Assembly: GCF_000016285.1 (NCBI RefSeq)
Contig: NC_011989.1
Coordinates: 2,669,001-2,733,000, forward strand
DNA length: 64,000 bases
From: Allorhizobium ampelinum S4
GTDB taxonomy: Bacteria > Pseudomonadota > Alphaproteobacteria > Rhizobiales > Rhizobiaceae
Direction of reading: 5' to 3'
The notes below the pieces were generated by a model. That model was not told the DNA's origin, made no database searches, and was given only the letters and a program-made list of their open reading frames with translations. A program made the translations under genes and the position numbers. This document shows positions 18,351-25,913 of this stretch, piece by piece (position 1 is the first letter of the stretch; the number at the start of each line of letters is the position of its first letter).

Positions 18351-18377
18351 ATTATACATGTCCTATGTATAGGACAT
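18351..18377 (-). promoter_or_regulatory. Promoter -10 box and 9-2-9 palindromic operator of the Panacea-type pair
   Basis: On the minus strand TATAAT (18356-18351) is a perfect -10 box. Just upstream, 18358-18377 reads ATGTCCTAT-GT-ATAGGACAT, a perfect 9-bp inverted repeat covering the -35/-10 spacer. A repressor bound here would block the promoter. Self-repression by the antitoxin or the complex is inferred from the usual behaviour of such pairs. Confidence 0.65.
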
Positions 18378-18448
18378 TAATGATTCGAAACCAAGGCCCC
18401 CTTAAAATGGCACGTGGCCGATTCAGCTTAGGTATTTCGAAAGTCCTC

Positions 18449-18880
18449 TCACCGGGCAATCCGCGTCGATAGAATGATCGACGACAGCGTCCGCTCAACC
18501 CCCGACAGTTCCCCAATCCGGTCAATCAGCCGGTCCAGCTCCTGGATTGAGGGCGCGGCCAACATGGCGATAAGGTCGTAAGGACCGTTGACGGAATGCA
18601 GCGCCGTCACCTGTGGGATGGCGGCCAGCTCTGCCGTGACGTTGGTCAATGCCTTGGGTGCCATGGTAATCATCACATGGGCGCGGATCAGCCCGCTCTG
18701 ATAGGCGTCCGATAGCCGAAGCCCGTAGCCGGCAATCACCCCTTCCCGCTCCAGCCGTTCCAGCCGCGCCTGCACCGTGGTGCGCGACAGGCCGAGGCGA
18801 CGCGCCAGCGTGGCCACCGGCATACGGGCATTTTCGCCCAACAGCGCCAGCAATTCACGGTCCTTATCGGAGACCTGCAT
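18449..18880 (-). CDS. Lrp/AsnC family transcriptional regulator
   Basis: The 143-residue regulator has an N-terminal winged helix-turn-helix (MPVATLARRLGLSRTTVQARLERLEREGVI) and a C-terminal RAM/AsnC effector domain. ATG 18880 is chosen over 18910 because AAAGGA sits nine bases upstream of it. It is divergent from a lysine/saccharopine dehydrogenase-like gene, and Lrp-type regulators usually control the adjacent divergent gene in response to its amino-acid substrate. Lysine as effector is therefore an inference. Confidence 0.9.
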   Translation of the reverse strand: MQVSDKDRELLALLGENARMPVATLARRLGLSRTTVQARLERLEREGVIAGYGLRLSDAYQSGLIRAHVMITMAPKALTNVTAELAAIPQVTALHSVNGPYDLIAMLAAPSIQELDRLIDRIGELSGVERTLSSIILSTRIAR

Positions 18881-18917
18881 TATGCTCAATCCTTTTGGCA
18901 AATCGTCCATTATTGTA

Positions 18918-18929
18918 AGCGAAAACGCT
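18918..18929. promoter_or_regulatory. Possible Lrp-type operator in the divergent promoter
   Basis: AGCG-AAAA-CGCT is a short palindrome with an A/T centre, in the gap between the divergent Lrp and dehydrogenase genes. Sites of this general shape are bound by AsnC/Lrp proteins. The motif is short, so this is a weak call. Confidence 0.3.
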
Positions 18930-19002
18930 CATTTTGCCACTGTGAATCGACAGGAATCGGCTCCACACTGAAGGCTCGTCAATAGCATCAGGGGAACGAT
19001 CA

Positions 19003-20124
19003 ATGAAAAACATTTCCATCATTGGCGCGGGAAAGATCGGCGGGGCAATTGCCCATCTTTTGGCGGAGACCGGCGATTACCGGGTGACGGTTGCCGACCG
19101 TAGCGCCGAACAATTGGGCAAACTGGCCCTCCACCCCGGCATCGCAACGGCTTTGGTTGATATTACTGACAGCAAAGCCCTTGATGCCCATCTTCACGGT
19201 CAGTTCGCCGTTCTTTCCGCCGCCCCTTTTCACCTGACCGGCGCCATTGCCGAAAGTGCGGGGCGCAGCGGCTGCCATTACCTCGACCTGACGGAAGACG
19301 TAGCGACCACGAAAAAGGTGGAGGTACTGGCGGAGGGTGCGCGCACCGCCTTTATCCCCCAATGCGGCCTTGCCCCCGGCTTCATTTCCATCGTCGCCCA
19401 TGATCTGGCGCAGCGCTTCGAGACGTTGGACAGCGTGCGAATGCGGGTCGGCGCGCTGCCGCAATACCCGTCCAATGCGCTGAACTACAACCTGACCTGG
19501 AGCACCGACGGGCTGATCAACGAATATATCGAGCCCTGCGAAGCCATTGTCGAGGGCCGGATGATCAGCGTGCCTGCGATGGAAGAACGCGAGGAGTTTT
19601 CACTGGATGGTGTGACCTATGAAGCCTTCAACACGTCAGGCGGCCTCGGCACGCTGGCGAAAACCCTGGAAGGCCGGGTGCGGACCATGAATTACCGTAC
19701 CATCCGCTATCCTGGCCACCAAGCGATCATCAAGGCGCTGCTCAACGACTTTAACCTGAAGAACCGCCGCGACGTGCTGAAGGACCTGTTTGAAAACGCC
19801 CTGCCCGCCACCATGCAGGATGTGGTGGTGATTTTCGTGACCGTCTGCGGCTGGCGCGAAGGCCGCTATATGCAGGAAACCTATGCCAACAAGGTCTATG
19901 CCGGGACCGTAGCGGGCAAGAAAATGAGCGCCATCCAGATCACCACCGCCGCCGGTATCTGCGCCGTGCTGGACCTGTTGGCGGAAGTCGCGCTGCCGCA
20001 ATCCGGCTTCGTGCGCCAGGAAGAAATCAGCCTCGACGCCTTTCTCACCAACCGCTTCGGCCAGCTCTATCAATCGGCAGCCGCCCCGATAGCCCGAAAG
20101 CGCCACGAATACGCAGCGGCATAA
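19003..20124 (+). CDS. Saccharopine dehydrogenase / lysine 6-dehydrogenase-like oxidoreductase
   Basis: The 373-residue protein has an N-terminal NAD(P)-binding Rossmann motif IIGAGKIGGAIAHLL (residues 5-19). The next conserved segments are HYLDLTEDVATT and FIPQCGLAPGFISIVAHDLA, typical of saccharopine dehydrogenase and lysine 6-dehydrogenase proteins. It probably acts in lysine catabolism in the cytosol. The divergent Lrp gene is the likely regulator. The distinction between lysine-forming, saccharopine-forming and 6-dehydrogenase activities cannot be made from sequence alone. Confidence 0.85.
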   Translation: MKNISIIGAGKIGGAIAHLLAETGDYRVTVADRSAEQLGKLALHPGIATALVDITDSKALDAHLHGQFAVLSAAPFHLTGAIAESAGRSGCHYLDLTEDVATTKKVEVLAEGARTAFIPQCGLAPGFISIVAHDLAQRFETLDSVRMRVGALPQYPSNALNYNLTWSTDGLINEYIEPCEAIVEGRMISVPAMEEREEFSLDGVTYEAFNTSGGLGTLAKTLEGRVRTMNYRTIRYPGHQAIIKALLNDFNLKNRRDVLKDLFENALPATMQDVVVIFVTVCGWREGRYMQETYANKVYAGTVAGKKMSAIQITTAAGICAVLDLLAEVALPQSGFVRQEEISLDAFLTNRFGQLYQSAAAPIARKRHEYAAA

Positions 20125-20238
20125 GCGAAGACACGACCTCGCCTCATCAGGACAATCGTTTCAGGGTGAGGCGCATGGCGTGGGCGGTTGCCTTATGCTA
20201 CGGCAGGTTTTCCGTTTCCAAGCTGCAAAAACCGCCCC

Positions 20239-20679
20239 ATGCCCGTCGAAATTCCCTCAGCCCCGGCCGCTCTGCCCGTTCGCACGTGCGGCACCTGCAC
20301 GCTCTGTTGCCGCCTGCCGGATATCGACGCCTTGGCAAAACCCGCCAATACCTGGTGCATCCACTGCACAGCCGGGAAAGGCTGCACGATCTACTCCGAG
20401 AGACCGCAGCTCTGCCGAGACTTTCTCTGTCTCTGGATGAAAAGCGACAGTCTTGGCCCGGAATGGGAACCGGCCAAGGCAAAGATGATGGTCTACACTC
20501 AAGGTCCACAAATCACGGTCTTGGTCGACCCGGCCTTTCCGCAGGTGTGGCGTCACGAACCCTATGCCAGCGCGATGCGCCGCTGGGCAGCCGACGCGGA
20601 AACGACCGGAGGTTATGTCATCGTTTTTGTCGGCGAAGATGTGGTCAAGATCGATGCTAGCAAGACGCTGGCCGGTTAG
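20239..20679 (+). CDS. YkgJ-like cysteine-cluster protein
   Basis: The 146-residue protein has a CGTCTLCCRLP segment (about residues 16-26), CIHCTAGKGCTIY (about 41-53) and LCRDFLCLW. Together these give eight or more cysteines of the UPF0153/YkgJ zinc- or iron-binding pattern. The frame is open 17 codons upstream, but the ATG at 20239 gives the usual compact N-terminus. The function is unknown. It has no clear operon partner. Confidence 0.78.
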   Translation: MPVEIPSAPAALPVRTCGTCTLCCRLPDIDALAKPANTWCIHCTAGKGCTIYSERPQLCRDFLCLWMKSDSLGPEWEPAKAKMMVYTQGPQITVLVDPAFPQVWRHEPYASAMRRWAADAETTGGYVIVFVGEDVVKIDASKTLAG

Positions 20680-20884
20680 ACTTTGCACAATTCCTCATCG
20701 CCTTTTCCGTTCGCTAATGATCATTCGCAACCGAAAAAACAAACATATCCGGCAACACAACCAAAACCTTGACCTTTCGGAAAGCTAGTCTAATTTCGCC
20801 ATAGGGATGGCGTGTTTGAAACAGTTCGGGCGGGCCATCGATATTGCATTTGATATTTTAAGACGCAATCCCGGGGGCCTTACG

Positions 20885-23017
20885 ATGTTCGACGATATAT
20901 TGACTGCCGATTTCATTCAGGCCAGCCGTGTCTTGAAAGTCTCCTCCCCACTGGGTGAGGATCAATTGCTGCCGGAGCGGATGAAGGTAGATGAGGGCGT
21001 CAATCGTCTGTTTGAAATCACTCTGCATGTCCGCGCCAAGCGTGAAGCGGTCAAACCGGAAGAGCTTATCGGTAAGCTGGTCGATATTTCCCTGGAAATC
21101 CGCCAGGGCGAGTTGGGCGAAGATGGCCTGCGCCGCCCGTTCAATGGCTTGGTGACCGATCTTGAGGAAGGCCCGCCGGTCACACGTGGGTTACGCTCCT
21201 ACACGCTCACCATCCGTCCGCAGATGTGGCTGCTGTCACGCCGCTCCGATTGCCGGATCTGGCTGGATATGACATCGATCCAGGTGCTGGAAACGTTGTT
21301 TTCCGAACATGGCCTGCCGCAGCCGGATATCGGCTTTCTACAGAACAAACCACCGGCACAAGGCTATTCTGTCCAATGGCAGGAAAGTGACCTCGACTAC
21401 TTGCTTCGCCGGTTGGAAGAAGATGGAATTTTCTATTGGTTTCAACATGATAAGGGCATTCATCGCCTGAGAGTGACAGACCACCAGATTGCCTGGTCAA
21501 AGGCCTCGGCCAGCGCGGAAGGCGATGACACCGTGCGGATCGCCCAAGGCTCTTCCGACCGCAACCACATCACCGAATGGATGCGGCGCTTCAGTTATGT
21601 CCCCGGCCAGCGCGTCGATGCCGACTGGAATTTTGAAACGCCGAACTTCATTCCGCGCTCGCAAACGCCCTCTCTCGTGGAGTTGCCGGGCAATGCCAAG
21701 CGCGAGCTTTACAACTACCCCGCCCGCGCCGCCGACTACCTCGAAATGGAGCGTGTCGGCAAATTGCGCGCTCAGGCGACCCAGGCGGATCACGAACGGG
21801 TCAAAGGCCAATCGACTGTGCGTGTGCTGGAGCCGGGACGACGCTTCAACCCCTATGAAGAACCCCACCCGGAACACAAATACGAAGAGCATGTGATTAC
21901 CCGGATCACCCATTGGGTGGTGGATCGCTCCTATGAAACCACGGAAAATCAGCCGGAATATATCAACGAATTCGGGGCTATCCCCTCGCGCATCCCCTTA
22001 ACCCCGCATCGCACCACCAAACGCCCCCGCATCGAAGGCGCGCAGGTGGCCATTGTCGCAGGCCCCTCGGGGGAAGAAATTCATCCGGATAAATACGGCC
22101 GGATCAAAGCCTGGTTCCCCTGGGATAGACGCGCCAAAAAGGACGGCTCCGACACCTGCTGGATCCGCGTTTCCCAAAGCTGGGCCGGCGGCCTCTGGGG
22201 CTCCCAGGTCATCCCCCGCATCGGCATGGAAGTGATGATCGCCTATATCGACGGCGACCCTGACAGACCGCTGGTAACAGGCGTCGTGCCGAATACGAAC
22301 AACCCGGTGCCGTATGATTTGCCGGCGAATAAGACTCGGAGTGTGTTTAAGACAAAAACACATAAGGGCTTTGGCTCAAACGAAATCCGCCTTGAAGATG
22401 AAAACGGCCGAGAGGAATTTTACATCCATGCTCAACGCGATAAAAATATTGTAATTGAAAACGATTTTACGAAAATTATAAAAAAAGATTCAGCAACAAA
22501 GGTTGAAAGAGATAGTTCAGACATCGTCACAAACAACAAATCCTCCTATACAGGTGGAAATCATGAAATAAACGTTGGCGGAAATATAAATATATCCGCC
22601 GGAAACTACTCGAACATACAGCAAATTGTAAAAAAAATAAACTACAGTGGCGACAAAATTGGAAAATTTATAAAGAGATTAAGCCTTCCTCGCCATCAGA
22701 GCGTAGGTCAAGGATCTCTCAACATTTCCGTGCAGAACACCAAAATGGAAACAGTCGGAGTCAATTCAACTGAATTGATTGGAGGCATAAAAAGTCAATT
22801 CGTTAAATTTGTTAGCCGAATCCAAGTTGGCCGCGACTATATTATAGCCGTAGGCCATGAGCACCACGAGGTAGTAGGAAAGATACGCACAATTAAGTCG
22901 GGCGAAAAAATATCCTTAATATGCGGAAATTCTAGAATTGAGATGACAGAAGATGGATCAATCCTAATTGAAGGCAATCAGATAAAAATTAAAGGCGATA
23001 AAATAAATCTAAATTGA
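20885..23017 (+). CDS. vgrG: Type VI secretion tip protein VgrG
   Basis: The 710-residue product contains the VgrG/gp27-like N-terminal domain (SPLGEDQLLPERM onward) and the tip region with YSVQWQESDLDYLLRRLEEDGIFYWF. A gp5-like OB region follows (IHPDKYGRIKAWFPWD, CWIRVSQSWAGGLWGSQVIPRIGMEV). A beta-helical tail then follows, with many short D/N-G repeats. It forms the spike of the type VI secretion system that carries effectors. The first three quarters are GC-rich, but from about 22330 codon use turns strongly AT-rich and stays so through the next two genes. No tss structural genes are present, so this is an orphan vgrG module. Confidence 0.95.
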   Translation: MFDDILTADFIQASRVLKVSSPLGEDQLLPERMKVDEGVNRLFEITLHVRAKREAVKPEELIGKLVDISLEIRQGELGEDGLRRPFNGLVTDLEEGPPVTRGLRSYTLTIRPQMWLLSRRSDCRIWLDMTSIQVLETLFSEHGLPQPDIGFLQNKPPAQGYSVQWQESDLDYLLRRLEEDGIFYWFQHDKGIHRLRVTDHQIAWSKASASAEGDDTVRIAQGSSDRNHITEWMRRFSYVPGQRVDADWNFETPNFIPRSQTPSLVELPGNAKRELYNYPARAADYLEMERVGKLRAQATQADHERVKGQSTVRVLEPGRRFNPYEEPHPEHKYEEHVITRITHWVVDRSYETTENQPEYINEFGAIPSRIPLTPHRTTKRPRIEGAQVAIVAGPSGEEIHPDKYGRIKAWFPWDRRAKKDGSDTCWIRVSQSWAGGLWGSQVIPRIGMEVMIAYIDGDPDRPLVTGVVPNTNNPVPYDLPANKTRSVFKTKTHKGFGSNEIRLEDENGREEFYIHAQRDKNIVIENDFTKIIKKDSATKVERDSSDIVTNNKSSYTGGNHEINVGGNINISAGNYSNIQQIVKKINYSGDKIGKFIKRLSLPRHQSVGQGSLNISVQNTKMETVGVNSTELIGGIKSQFVKFVSRIQVGRDYIIAVGHEHHEVVGKIRTIKSGEKISLICGNSRIEMTEDGSILIEGNQIKIKGDKINLN

Positions 23018-23027
23018 CGGAGTGCTT

Positions 23028-23864
23028 ATGGCCGTAAAAGCAAAAAAAGTCGAAACTGGTCCTATTCCCAGACCACCACACCCACCCGTCGACGACGTTG
23101 GTGATAAGTCGACATACATAAATAGCAAATTGACCCCAGAAGAAAAGGAAAAATTAATTTCTTCTGCGGAGCAATTTGCCGACATACTTGAGTGGGGTGG
23201 ATATGATTCAAGATTTTCTGAAGCCGCAGCAAATGTAAAACACTATCGTGAAGGAAATGGTTCAGATCGAAAACTAAGTAGCGATGAAATTAGAGACATA
23301 GAGACAAGTTTACCAACTTTTTCGGAAAACAAAAACAAGTTTCTATATCAATTTCTCAACGATATTTCTGACCAATTTAAAAATGATAAAAATCTTAATG
23401 TTGCATGCTTCATACTAGAGGAAAAACCGGGAGATTACTGGCTTGGCGCCACAGCAAAGCCGTCGCAATCACCGAAATGGCATTACGCAATGGGATCATT
23501 TTTATTCAGCTTTGGCGCTCGTGCTGAAGTGATGAAAATCGACGGAAAAGAAACGGGATTGAAGATAAAATATAAGGTATACATATATGATAGATATAAC
23601 TGGGATATGGGAAAAACAGTTAGCGTTCCGAAAACGGCCATAGATCTAGCCGACATGGCAACTCCAGGCACAATCGAACCATTAAAAGAATACAATCTTG
23701 GATTGCCTGACTTCCCCAATTCTCACTACATAGACACTGACGGAGATAAATACGTTGTCTCTGACGGAGTCATGGGTAGCCTTTCCGCTGCAAATAAAGC
23801 TAATTTTTTCGATATAGTCGGAGAAACACCCGAGCTATACGTGAATTACGGCCTCGCAAGGTGA
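23028..23864 (+). CDS. Candidate type VI effector encoded after vgrG
   Basis: The 278-residue AT-rich gene starts 11 bp after vgrG, with GGAG before the ATG. There is no signal peptide and no clear membrane segment. The N-terminus is Pro-rich (GPIPRPPHPPVDD). The central and C-terminal part has WHYAMGSFLFSFGARAEV and YKVYIYDRYNWDMGKTV. From memory, a DRYNWD-x-GK motif occurs in C-terminal regions of some Rhs and other polymorphic toxins, but I cannot name the family or catalytic residues. Position between vgrG and a membrane-anchored small protein supports an effector role. The activity is unknown. Confidence 0.55.
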   Translation: MAVKAKKVETGPIPRPPHPPVDDVGDKSTYINSKLTPEEKEKLISSAEQFADILEWGGYDSRFSEAAANVKHYREGNGSDRKLSSDEIRDIETSLPTFSENKNKFLYQFLNDISDQFKNDKNLNVACFILEEKPGDYWLGATAKPSQSPKWHYAMGSFLFSFGARAEVMKIDGKETGLKIKYKVYIYDRYNWDMGKTVSVPKTAIDLADMATPGTIEPLKEYNLGLPDFPNSHYIDTDGDKYVVSDGVMGSLSAANKANFFDIVGETPELYVNYGLAR

Positions 23865-23870
23865 ACTAAA

Positions 23871-24338
23871 ATGAAAAAAGTATTTTTTTTAATATTGATT
23901 ATAATTTTTTCAATTGGAATTATATTGGTAATTTTATCAAAATTGGGCTCATCACTCAATTATTCTTCAGAAAGGGGAGACATTCTTTTGGAAAAAAATA
24001 CAGTCTTAGAGCTAACAAAATTATCAGATATAAAAGAAATCATCCATATCGAAGAACAGGAAAAATGGGATGGAAAGGATCAGACACTCCGCCTGCGTGG
24101 CTTTTTTGAAACCAATAGGAAGGAAGATTTGATAAAAATACTCTATCAAAAAGGATTTTCAGAAAACAATGATCTATATTTTTTTACAGGTGATGATGAT
24201 TTGTGGTGGCACAAACCCAACAATACAAAAAATCCAATTTATCTTACAAGAGAAGCGGTTTCTCAAACTGAAAATATAAAGATTTATGACACCCAGGAAA
24301 ATAGAAGTATATTTCTTATGGAATCAGTAAGTTTTTAA
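23871..24338 (+). CDS. Candidate immunity protein, N-terminally membrane-anchored
   Basis: This 155-residue, very AT-rich gene follows the candidate effector by 6 bp. Residues 4-25 form one strongly hydrophobic helix after MKK, so the remaining 130 residues are predicted to be periplasmic. I recognise no domain. Small secreted or anchored proteins in this position usually protect the producer from the adjacent effector. If so, the effector acts in the periplasm or at the membrane. This is inference from position and topology only. Confidence 0.55.
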   Translation: MKKVFFLILIIIFSIGIILVILSKLGSSLNYSSERGDILLEKNTVLELTKLSDIKEIIHIEEQEKWDGKDQTLRLRGFFETNRKEDLIKILYQKGFSENNDLYFFTGDDDLWWHKPNNTKNPIYLTREAVSQTENIKIYDTQENRSIFLMESVSF

Positions 24339-24462
24339 ATTTTAATATTTCATATAATTACCAGATTAAAATTGAGATAAAATTATTTTTTAAAAATTAA
24401 ATCACAAGAAATATTTAATTGCATAAAATATTAAAAACCATTCGTGCTTAAAGGAGAACACC

Positions 24463-24768
24463 ATGCCCGCCATCACCCGCCTCGGCGATATCGGTTCCGG
24501 CCATGCCTGCCATTTCCCGCCGACGCCCTCCATCGAGGCCAGTGGCAATGTGTTCATCAACGGTCGCGGGGCCGTCCGGGTTGGGGATGCCTATGGGGCG
24601 CATGCCTGTTCGTCCTGCCCGGAACCAAGCCATGGCCGGGCTTTGGCCGCAGGGTCGCCAACGGTTTTCATCAATGGTCAGCCTGCGGGGCGGATTGGCG
24701 ATGCGATTGATTGCGGCGGGGCGGCTGCCGAAGGATCAGGCGACGTGTTCTTGGATGATGGCGCTTGA
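24463..24768 (+). CDS. PAAR domain-containing protein
   Basis: The 101-residue protein is a stand-alone PAAR spike tip. It has repeated P-A-A-R-type turns (MPAITRLGDIGSGHACHFPP, VFINGRGAVRVGDAYGAHAC, VFINGQPAGRIGDAIDCGG) and His/Cys residues that can bind the tip metal. An AAAGGAG site precedes the ATG. GC returns to the high level of the core genes, unlike the two genes before it. It would sharpen the VgrG spike encoded upstream. The 124 bp before it (24339-24462) are very AT-rich with no gene. Confidence 0.92.
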   Translation: MPAITRLGDIGSGHACHFPPTPSIEASGNVFINGRGAVRVGDAYGAHACSSCPEPSHGRALAAGSPTVFINGQPAGRIGDAIDCGGAAAEGSGDVFLDDGA

Positions 24769-24921
24769 GCCGCTTCATAAACATTCGTTTCTTTAAAGTC
24801 CCCCAACAAGCATTGTTTCACCGCCTGTAATATCCGGTTTTATTGTCTGCGGTCACCGAGCTGTCACACCTCGTTACTATAGGGCTGGGCATCTTCAAAT
24901 GATTGCTCGGTTCAAAAGACG

Positions 24922-25692
24922 ATGGCGAAATTCCAGTCCTATGTGATCTGCACCTCGCCACGCAGCGGCAGCACCTTGTTGTGCAATATGCTGGCAGCAA
25001 CCGGAGTGGCGGGTAAGCCGAAATCCTATTTTCATCACGGATCGATTACCGATTGGCTGTCCTATCTCAATCTGGACATCAACCCCTCTTTGCCGGAGAG
25101 CGATCTTCTGGCGGCAATCTTTGAAGCTGCGGTCGAGACGGGCCGCAATGGCACGGGGCTGTTTGGCCTGCGGCTGCAACGGCACAGTTTTGATCTGTTT
25201 GTCGAAAAGCTTGCCGTTCTTTACCCGACGCTGGCCAGTGACCGGCAGCGGATTGAGGCTGCGTTCGGATCCACGCTGTTCATTCACCTGACACGCCTCG
25301 ATAAGGTGCAACAGGCCGTCTCCTATGTGAAAGCCCAACAAACTGGATTATGGCATCGCGCACCCGATGGTACGGAGCTGGAACGGCTGTCTGCGCCACG
25401 CGATCCAATTTACGACGCCGCCAAAATCCACGCCAGCTACGACGAATTCATCCAGTATGATCGCGCCTGGCAAAGCTGGTTCGACATGCAAGGCATCCAG
25501 CCCTTGCGGATCACCTATGAAGCGCTTTGCGCCGACCCCATTGCCAGCCTGAAGGATGTGCTGGTGCAACTGGGAGTGAATGGTGAGGCTGCAAGCAGCG
25601 TCGTGCCCGGCACCGCCAAGCTGGCAGACGGGATCAACCAAAGCTGGGAGACACGGTTCCGCACGGAGCATTTGCACAGCGATCCCCTATGA
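24922..25692 (+). CDS. Stf0-family sulfotransferase
   Basis: The 256-residue protein has the 5'-phosphosulfate-binding loop CTSPRSGSTLLCNML (about residues 10-24) characteristic of Stf0 trehalose-2-sulfotransferase-like enzymes, and the later LTRLDKVQQAVSYVKAQQTGLW segment. It should transfer sulfate from PAPS to a carbohydrate or lipid acceptor. In rhizobia, sulfated surface glycans are plausible products. The acceptor is unknown. It stands alone before the trp leader. Confidence 0.88.
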   Translation: MAKFQSYVICTSPRSGSTLLCNMLAATGVAGKPKSYFHHGSITDWLSYLNLDINPSLPESDLLAAIFEAAVETGRNGTGLFGLRLQRHSFDLFVEKLAVLYPTLASDRQRIEAAFGSTLFIHLTRLDKVQQAVSYVKAQQTGLWHRAPDGTELERLSAPRDPIYDAAKIHASYDEFIQYDRAWQSWFDMQGIQPLRITYEALCADPIASLKDVLVQLGVNGEAASSVVPGTAKLADGINQSWETRFRTEHLHSDPL

Positions 25693-25713
25693 TCGGGGGG
25701 CTGAAAATCACTC

Positions 25714-25742
25714 TTGCGCGGCGTGGCGGACCGGGTTATGAA
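25714..25742 (+). promoter_or_regulatory. Predicted promoter of the trp leader/trpE(G)
   Basis: A -35 box TTGCGC (25714-25719), a 17-bp spacer and a -10 box TATGAA (25737-25742) put the transcription start at about 25749-25750. That is the A of the leader-peptide ATG. Confidence 0.6.
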
Positions 25743-25749
25743 TTCCGCC

Positions 25750-25794
25750 ATGAAGATCGTTTTGTCCATGAATGCTTGGTGGTGGGTTCGCTAA
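25750..25794 (+). CDS. trpL: TrpL-type leader peptide (tryptophan attenuator)
   Basis: This 14-codon ORF encodes MKIVLSMNAWWWVR, with three consecutive Trp codons. It is followed by a terminator hairpin and trpE(G). Length and position match the trp leader peptide described in Sinorhizobium meliloti, whose transcript also begins at the AUG. An inner ATG at 25768 is in frame. Translation stalling at the Trp run is expected to control read-through into trpE(G). Confidence 0.85.
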   Translation: MKIVLSMNAWWWVR

Positions 25795-25832
25795 CGCGGC
25801 CTTGACCAGTCATGTCTAAAGACGATTGACCC

Positions 25833-25866
25833 AAAGCCGCCCGGATTTCCTGAGGCGGCTTTTTTG
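25833..25866 (+). terminator. trp attenuator terminator
   Basis: The hairpin AAAGCCGCC / GGCGGCTTT (25833-25862) is followed by an unbroken T run and TTG. It lies 38 bp after the leader stop and 48 bp before trpE(G), where an attenuation terminator is expected. Confidence 0.9.
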
Positions 25867-25913
25867 TGTTCATGGCCCCTCACTGACGGGCTTTACGATG
25901 AGGAAGAAGCGCC

